From Xenosphaeropsis pyriputrescens (taxonomy: Eukaryota > Ascomycota > Leotiomycetes > Phacidiales > Phacidiaceae), in contig JAGKQE010000011.1 in NCBI GenBank assembly GCA_022609375.1, forward strand, positions 186,001 to 250,000: a stretch of DNA of 64,000 nucleotides. Direction: 5' to 3'. The notes below the pieces were generated by a model, which was given only the letters and a program-made list of their open reading frames with translations, searched no databases and was not told the origin of the DNA. The position numbers were made by a program, and so were the translations under genes. Shown one piece after another: positions 58,029 to 64,000 of this stretch. How positions within the stretch are numbered: the stretch's first letter is position 1; every line of letters begins with the position of its first letter.

Positions 58029-61000
58029 TCAAGCCATAAACCCACCCTTTTTCCACTGCTCCACATAACTCGCCATCCAGACCATTTCAACAGCTGGACA
58101 ATTCTTCAGTGCTGGTGAAATCTTCATTGTCTCCTCTGTTTCAAAGATCTTGCTTGGCTCTTCATCGTCAACCATACCTTCAAACATATCCAGCAGCTTC
58201 ATCCCCACAAGTTCTCCTTTCTCTCCAAGCTCTTGCAGTTTTTCTACCCAGTCTCCAATTGCGACCACCTCCAAGCCCATGATTTCTTTCAACATTCCAA
58301 CTAATGCCTCCCAAGAGATTGGGCATGGATTGACGATATTGTGCACCGAATAGGCCGTGGAGCTGCCATCAAAGATGATGTCCGAGATAACTTGAGCAGC
58401 TATATTGACTGGAATCCAGTCCACAGATTTTGAAGGCAAAAGGGGTAAGGCATTGAGGGAAACAGATGTACTAAACATTATAGGCCACATTTCAGAGGTG
58501 TTCCAAAGACCCGAGGTAGTAGATCCGCAAAGTTGGCCAACACGAAGGAGGCGGATTGGAATGGAGAGGTGATCTGCAGCTTTTTGGGTGATTCTTTCAA
58601 CGATGTACTTGCTTTGTGCGTATCCGGTTGTCAAAGCAACTGTGGGGTCATCGCCAAGTGGAGTCTCTGGAATCTCAATCGCCTGCATGCCACTTCCCAT
58701 CGAGGTGCTGATACTACTTGTGAACGCCAATTGCTTTGGTCTGCCAGCAATGCAAAATCGGAGTAGATTCATGGTGTTCCGTATGCAGTCATCTTGGAAC
58801 TGTTCCACTGGTAGGTTGAAGTCAACTTTCCAAGCATTCTGTACGACAATAGTCACCTCGTTCGCCAAGCGATAATATGTATCAACGTCTAGTCCAAGCA
58901 ATGGGTCTTGCATACTGTAACCTACTGTCTCAAGCTTGCCAGATGCAAATATCTTGTGAGCATCAATGCCTCTCGTTATCAACGCGTTCGAGAGTTTCGC
59001 TTGTTCTTCCCCGGAGCCACGAACCATTGCAACAATCTTCTTGGCTTTGGTATTTCTGGTGAGAATCTCAATAAGCGCAGTACCGAGGGATCCAGTGCCG
59101 CCAGTCAATAGAATGACCTCTCCATCAGACTTCTGATATTGCCTCGAAGACCGCTCCGGCCAAGCTTTCATCTCAGAGCAGTATAGTTCCACTATGCGCT
59201 TGATGTCTTGTGCCTTGCTTTCTGATTGCACAGCTTTATCTTTTCGCTCAAAAAAGGCCACCAATTGATTTACCGATGGATTTTCAAAGATGGTTGATAA
59301 AGAAAATCTTCCGACTCTATTTGACAAACTTGCGCGTAAAGATAAAGCATCTCGCGAGTCCAAGCCAAGTTCATAAAGAGTTGTCCAATCCTTGAGATCT
59401 GAGGTTGAGATGTGCGCAAGTTCGCTCACTAGCACACGAATATATTCTCGTAGAGAAGCGGTAGTGCTGCTTTGGTTAAGATCTGTGGCTGAGTCGGACA
59501 GTTGGTTGTACATCGCATCCACTTCATGTATGTAGAGTTCCTCTGCCAGCTTTCGTTTGACGTTTCCCTTGGGCGTTACTGGCAAGCTCTTCCCTTTCGC
59601 GAGGATCGTGATCATCGATCGTAAGACTCTTGAATGAGCCGGGAATTTATCATTGGCGGCTTTTACGCATTCCCAGATTTTCTTCTCAGTCTCCGAACTT
59701 GAAGGGTCATAGGACTCGTTGACCTCGACAAGCAAAGACACGACGGGCCTAGAGTGACCTAAAGCAATGCATCGGTGGATTGCCTTACAGGCAGTCTGAA
59801 TATCCAACTGAAGGGGCCCTGCACTGGTGTTCTCACCATTTGAATGAACCAGAATGTCATCCTTTCGGCCCTGGAGGACATAAAATCCGCTCCCTGGCGG
59901 GTCTTGAATGAATAGGTCATTAGTCCTATATGGTTCATCCGAGTCTGTCCATAATTCGGCGGCAAGTTCGAAGCCTAGAATCATTAGTAAAGCGTTTTAG
60001 AAGAAAAAAGTAGCTAATTTTATACATCCCAAAATAGTATCAAGGAGATTTAGGGAGTTTAATGACTAACCTTTATGCACTATGCATTCATACAGGCCAT
60101 CAGCAATCTCCTGCATTTCAACCAAAGGATTGTCTGGATACAGGTTTTTAAATGAGTAGCATTTGGGATTATCCTTCGAATGTGGAATTGTACGGAAAGG
60201 TGGTCCGATTTCGGTAGACCCGTAGGTAGTTTTTACGTTGACTCCATTGGCAACGAGTCCCTTGATAATCTCTGGAGCCAAGGCTGCACCTCCTGGTTGA
60301 AGAGCTTTGAGACTGGACAGCGGTGAAAAGTCCTTAGTAGTCTCCATGATATAATCATAAAAGTTCTCGATTAGAACGGGTGCACAATGAATGAGATCTA
60401 CAGGGAATCCCATATCAGAAAGACTTCTGAGACCGGTGAAGACCGCTGAAGATGGAGGCGGCCATGTGAGAGGAGGAAAAGATAGTATTTGGCCATTTGG
60501 AAGGCCTGAAAGGGCCGTTGAGATCCCAGCCACGTGATATCTATTGATTATATTAGCAAACATGATAAAAAGGGGACGATAGATCTTACAATGGAAACAG
60601 AAGATACCAATTTTCAGAATAGAAGTCAGGGAACAGCCGATACATTCTCGCAATAAGCATTATGCTCCGATTCGTATGTGTGACAGGCTTCGGCATACCA
60701 GTGGATCCTGAAGTATGCATAACAAAGCTGTGACGTTCCCAAGCATTCTCGTCTTCGAATGCCATAGCCATCACGGTACCTTGTGTTGCTTGATCGACTT
60801 TTGCCATATCCTCAACCAATCCAATCTTTCGAGTGTGGCCAACGTCCAAGTTGGCACTCTTCTTGCTCACGATGATGGCTTTTGCTTCACAAGTTTTCAA
60901 GAGATGATGAAGAGCATCGGCTGCAATCGTTTCTGCCAGAAGGAGCACTCTGATATTCAACTTCTGTAGAGCCAACTCCGTGATGAAATACTCAACCGTG

Positions 61001-61362
61001 ACTCCACTTCCGAGTAACGCCACCGTCGGTTGTTTCCCAGAAACTTTTGACTCTCCCAACTCGACTTCGAGTTGTTTGCCATAAAAGGCGGCCACTTTCT
61101 CTGTAGCCAGGTCGAAGTCGCCCCAAGTCATACGAGCATAGCTATCAGCGGCTGTCGAGGTGGGATATAACAGTGCTACATCTTCCTTATAAAATTTGGC
61201 GTTACGACGCACCAGACTGGCCAAGGTGACAAGAGATTCATCTGAGTATTCTTTAGAATGTGGATGCCCATGCAAAACCCAAAGCTCCTTTGTCTTTTCT
61301 GAAGCTTGAGGGGAGGCCACAACCATAGGGTCTGAGCAAATAGCTTCTCTTATGGAACCCAT
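58029..61362 (-). CDS. NRPS-like A-T-R enzyme (adenylation, carrier, thioester reductase)
   Basis: This 1062-residue multidomain enzyme activates a carboxylic acid with ATP, loads it on a carrier and reduces it with NAD(P)H to an aldehyde or alcohol. Minus-strand exons are 61362-60590, 60540-60071 and 59974-58029. The adenylation domain has VMHTSGSTGMPKPVTHTN at about 214-231, TTYGSTEIGPP and the A10-like lysine in TPKGNVKRK (550). The carrier has Ser621 in LGLDSRDAL. The reductase has the Rossmann loop LLTGGTGSLGTALIE (704-718) and the SDR-type Tyr866xxxLys870. There is no condensation domain. Such enzymes occur in secondary metabolism (for example LnaA/LnbA-type) and as aryl or amino-acid reductases. 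Start: ATG 61362 (MGSIREA) or 61374. Its place between the carbamoylase and the permease is unusual for a purely catabolic cluster. The substrate is unknown. Confidence 0.9.
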
Positions 61363-62460
61363 CTTCAGATGCATCTTGAAGACCAGAGTAGCAGCTTGGA
61401 CTGCGCAAGGAAGTTGGTGGAAATGTAGGACTGTGAGAAATCGAGACAAGAGGAAAAGATGAAGCTATTACAAAGAATAGTCTTCAAGCATGTATTACCT
61501 ATACCCCAATCACGTGTTATACTCATGCAGCTTATTTCGAATGTTGCAACGCAGGCCCGAAACGACCGGCAATATTTATGCCTTCGATCGGATTCGACGA
61601 TTGGGCGTTCAGAGGTGGGGTTTGTGGTACAAGAGGCAAACAATTCAGGCAAGACGAAGTAACGCCGTAAGGTGAGCAGGTACTCAACTCGGCTTCTTAT
61701 CTTTATCTCCGGTACTTATCGCTCATCCTTGCCCGCGGGGGAATTGATCTATCGGCACACCGACAACTCCATTTTTATTTCAGCCACTAGCCAGAGATAC
61801 TTGTACCTACTCGTACAGATCTCCCATGATGATAGACTCCAGAAAATGCATATACCAGGTTGACTGACTGTATGACTTTCAATAATCATACTTTTCAATG
61901 ATCTTATGGTTTATAATGAATACAGCTTCAGAAACACATAGGTAACTTTATCATTGTTTAAAATAATTCGACGATTCTCAAAAACTACTTGTAAATTTCA
62001 ATGTGTTAGTCCATCGGAGAAAATTGAGGCCAGCAACAATGGTGCAAGATGCAGAACTATAAGACCTGGGCAATAACACGCAGAAGCAAGACAAGGACGG
62101 AGTTTTGCAACCTGAAGTACATTCCCACCAGATCGATGACCTGCGATGCCTCCAGGAACAGCTCAGTGATCATAATTGGCAGCATAATTTACTGTACTAA
62201 TACAGTAATTTTTGTTCAAGATACTGAATCGCGTGGTTTTAAAGGTGGAGTAGCCCAGCCTTAACTGATAGATTTTGATACACATTTGCATATGCTTGCA
62301 GATAAGGGAACTTGCTTTCTCATACAACTATTGATGCCACCCCAATAATTTACAATTGAACGGCTCTTATGGTTTGAATACTCTTTTTTGTAAACTATCA
62401 TATTTGTTTTGGAGGCGCTTGATATTTCCATCACTCGATCAGTACATACATCGACTCGAA
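61363..62460. promoter_or_regulatory. Divergent promoter, A-T-R enzyme and NCS1 permease
   Basis: About 1.1 kb with no gene. Three reverse GATA cores are packed within 25 bp: CTTATC at 61696-61701, TTATCT at 61703-61708 and CTTATC at 61715-61720. The last is followed by CCGCGG at 61733-61738 (within the palindrome CCCGCGGG, 61732-61739). The layout matches the racemase promoter at 53299-53321. It points to nitrogen control plus a possible cluster-specific regulator. Confidence 0.45.
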
Positions 62461-64000
62461 ATGGTATCCAAGCTCATCCACCGCTTGAGACTGCAACCAC
62501 AACTTGGATCTTACGCAAATACAACGAATGGGCTTTCATCAAACAAGGACCTAGATCCAGTGCCTCAAGACTCTCCAGAAAGAACATGGACATGGCCGAG
62601 TCTACTTGGCTTTTGGATCGCGGAGGCTTTCAGCATCAGCATGTATCAAGTCGCATCTAGTTCCATTACCAAGGGGCTCAGTCCTGGTCTAGCCATTGTA
62701 GCAGTTCTTGTGGGCCATATGATCGTCTGTATTCCGGCTATGGCGAATGGGTATATTGGTGCTGTGTGGGGTGTTAACTTTCCAGTCCTTATGCGATCAA
62801 CATTTGGAATATATGGTGCTTACTTTGGCGTTTTTGTTCGAGGTGTTGTGGCTATTATTTGGTAATGCTGCAACCCCTATATACCCCATCACGAGATTAA
62901 CAGTCAACAGGTTTGGAACCCAATCTTTCCAAGGAGGGCAATGTGTACAAGTAATGATCGAAGCAATCTGGCCTTCTTTCAATAACTTTCCAAATCATAT
63001 TCCAGCAAGCAGCCACGTCACATCCGCAGAACTCCTTTGTTTCTTCCTCTTCATCATTATCCAGCTCCCTCTTCTCTACCTCCATGTCTCGAAGCTTCGT
63101 TTTCTGTTCATGGCAAAGACGATTGTTATGCCGATATTCGGTTTGACCCTTTTCATATGGGCTCTAGTAGCGGCAAAAGGCTTCGGTGCAACCTTTGGCA
63201 AACCTACAAAGATAACTGATGGGACACCAGTTGCCGTGGTCTTTTTTCAATGTGTGACGACTGCGGTTGGACCGAAAGCGACCTTAGCTTTGAATATGCC
63301 AGACTTCACTCGCTACAGTAAGAGTCCAAGGCAAGTGTTCTGGACTCAAGCAGTCGGTCTTTGCATTTTGGTGACTCTTTGTGGAATCCTGGGTGTCACA
63401 GTCACTTCTGCCTGCCAGACAATCTACGGAGGTATGTAGTCCTGATCAACGGTCAATTCAATTGCTAAGTATTCATAGTCACTACTTGGAATCCCCTCCA
63501 GGTCGCCGTCCTTTGGGAAAATCGCGCAGCACAGTTCTTTGCAGCGCTCTGTTGGGCATTTGCTGTAGTTGGTACCAATATCAGTGCCAACAGCGTATCA
63601 TTTTCGAACGATCTCTCTCTATGGTTTCCTCGTTGGATCAATGCTCGACGAGGTGCCTATGTCTGCTGTCTCATCAGTATCTGTACCACACCATGGAACA
63701 TCCAATACAGTGCTGCCTCCTTCTCTGCTTTCCTCAGTGGCTACTCGATGTTCCTCGGACCGATAGCTGGCATTATGATGGCGGACTTCTGGATCCTTCG
63801 TGAGAGAAAGCTTTCACTTACAAGTCTCTATCGTCATCCAGATATCTATAGCTTCTGGAAAGGCTTTAATCTCCGCGCATTTGCTGCATTTGTTGCTGGG
63901 ATTGCACCGAACCTGGCTGGACTTGCAAGGGCCACCGGAAATGACAGCATTCCAGTTGGTGCAACATATGTCTATAGTTTGAGTTGGCTGGTGGGGACTG
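62461..64000 (+). CDS. NCS1-family permease, Fur/Mhp1-like (3' end beyond window)
   Basis: This is a plasma-membrane symporter for a nucleobase-like or hydantoin-like compound. Exons are 62461-62861, 62911-63431 and 63479 to beyond 64000; about 481 residues are in the window, and the gene runs off its right edge. Family landmarks: the first membrane helix WPSLLGFWIAEAFSIS, TM3 FGTQSFQGGQ, NMPDFTRYSKSPRQ between helices, and SANSVSFSNDLSLWFP with FLSGYSMFLGPIAGIM, both diagnostic for NCS1. NCS1 includes yeast Fur4 and Dal4 (uracil, allantoin) and the bacterial hydantoin transporter Mhp1, so it fits as the import step of this cluster. Substrate-binding residues cannot be assigned by eye. ATG 62461 is the first in-frame ATG; the frame is open further upstream but without ATG. 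Confidence 0.9.

Noticed and set aside
1..64000. tRNA, rRNA or CRISPR features
   Set aside because: I looked for T-loop-like strings and cloverleaf pairing and found no convincing tRNA. No rRNA-like sequence was seen, and the short repeats are microsatellites without spacers of constant length.

Overview
The window is nuclear DNA of a filamentous ascomycete (Pezizomycotina). Genes carry short spliceosomal introns (about 46-131 nt) with GT..AG ends and CTGAC/CTAAC-like branch sites. Several families are typically fungal: a C2H2 and a Zn2Cys6 transcription factor, a Dal5-type carrier, a secreted large-subunit catalase and an adenylation-thiolation-reductase enzyme. Long intergenic stretches are dense in microsatellites. 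A helotialean (Leotiomycetes) source is possible but cannot be proven from the sequence alone.

Left part (1-25.2 kb): a five-exon C2H2/fungal-specific transcription factor (3126-6418); a divergently transcribed pair made of an M20 amidohydrolase (6827-8254, minus) and a Dal5-like MFS carrier (9160-11175, plus) that share a promoter with several GATA sites; a FAD-dependent oxidoreductase with a likely mitochondrial presequence (11543-12960, minus); an amidase-signature hydrolase (16500-18228); the cohesin acetyltransferase Eco1 (19424-20629); a small unrecognised two-exon gene (21745-22160); and a proline-rich, disordered protein (23633-25242).

Middle (25.2-53.5 kb): about 9 kb of repeat-rich DNA without genes, then an AT-hook plus Zn2Cys6 regulator (34284-36418), a 4.8-kb gap, a full-length ABCG transporter whose two ATP sites both look canonical (41223-45353), a secreted catalase with a DJ-1-like C-terminus (46107-48305, minus), and about 5 kb without recognisable genes, AT-rich in its second half.

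Right end (53.5-64 kb): the most interesting part. Five adjacent genes look like a eukaryotic hydantoin-utilisation cluster. They are an Asp/Glu/hydantoin racemase (53497-54467, plus), a dihydropyrimidinase/hydantoinase with all metal ligands (54680-56293, minus), an N-carbamoyl-D-amino-acid hydrolase with an intact Glu-Lys-Cys triad (56825-57868, plus, intronless), an A-T-R carboxylate-reductase-like enzyme (58029-61362, minus), and an NCS1 permease of the family that contains the bacterial hydantoin transporter Mhp1 (62461 to past the window end, plus). Together they could import a 5-substituted hydantoin, racemise it, open the ring, and remove the carbamoyl group to give an amino acid. Three of the intergenic regions carry GATA sites, expected for AreA/NIT2 nitrogen control. 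Two of them also share a CTTATCGCT...CCGCGG arrangement. The function is inferred from family membership and active-site residues.

Exon boundaries were worked out by hand from reading frames and splice signals; each multi-exon model keeps one open frame. Starts were set at ATG codons.
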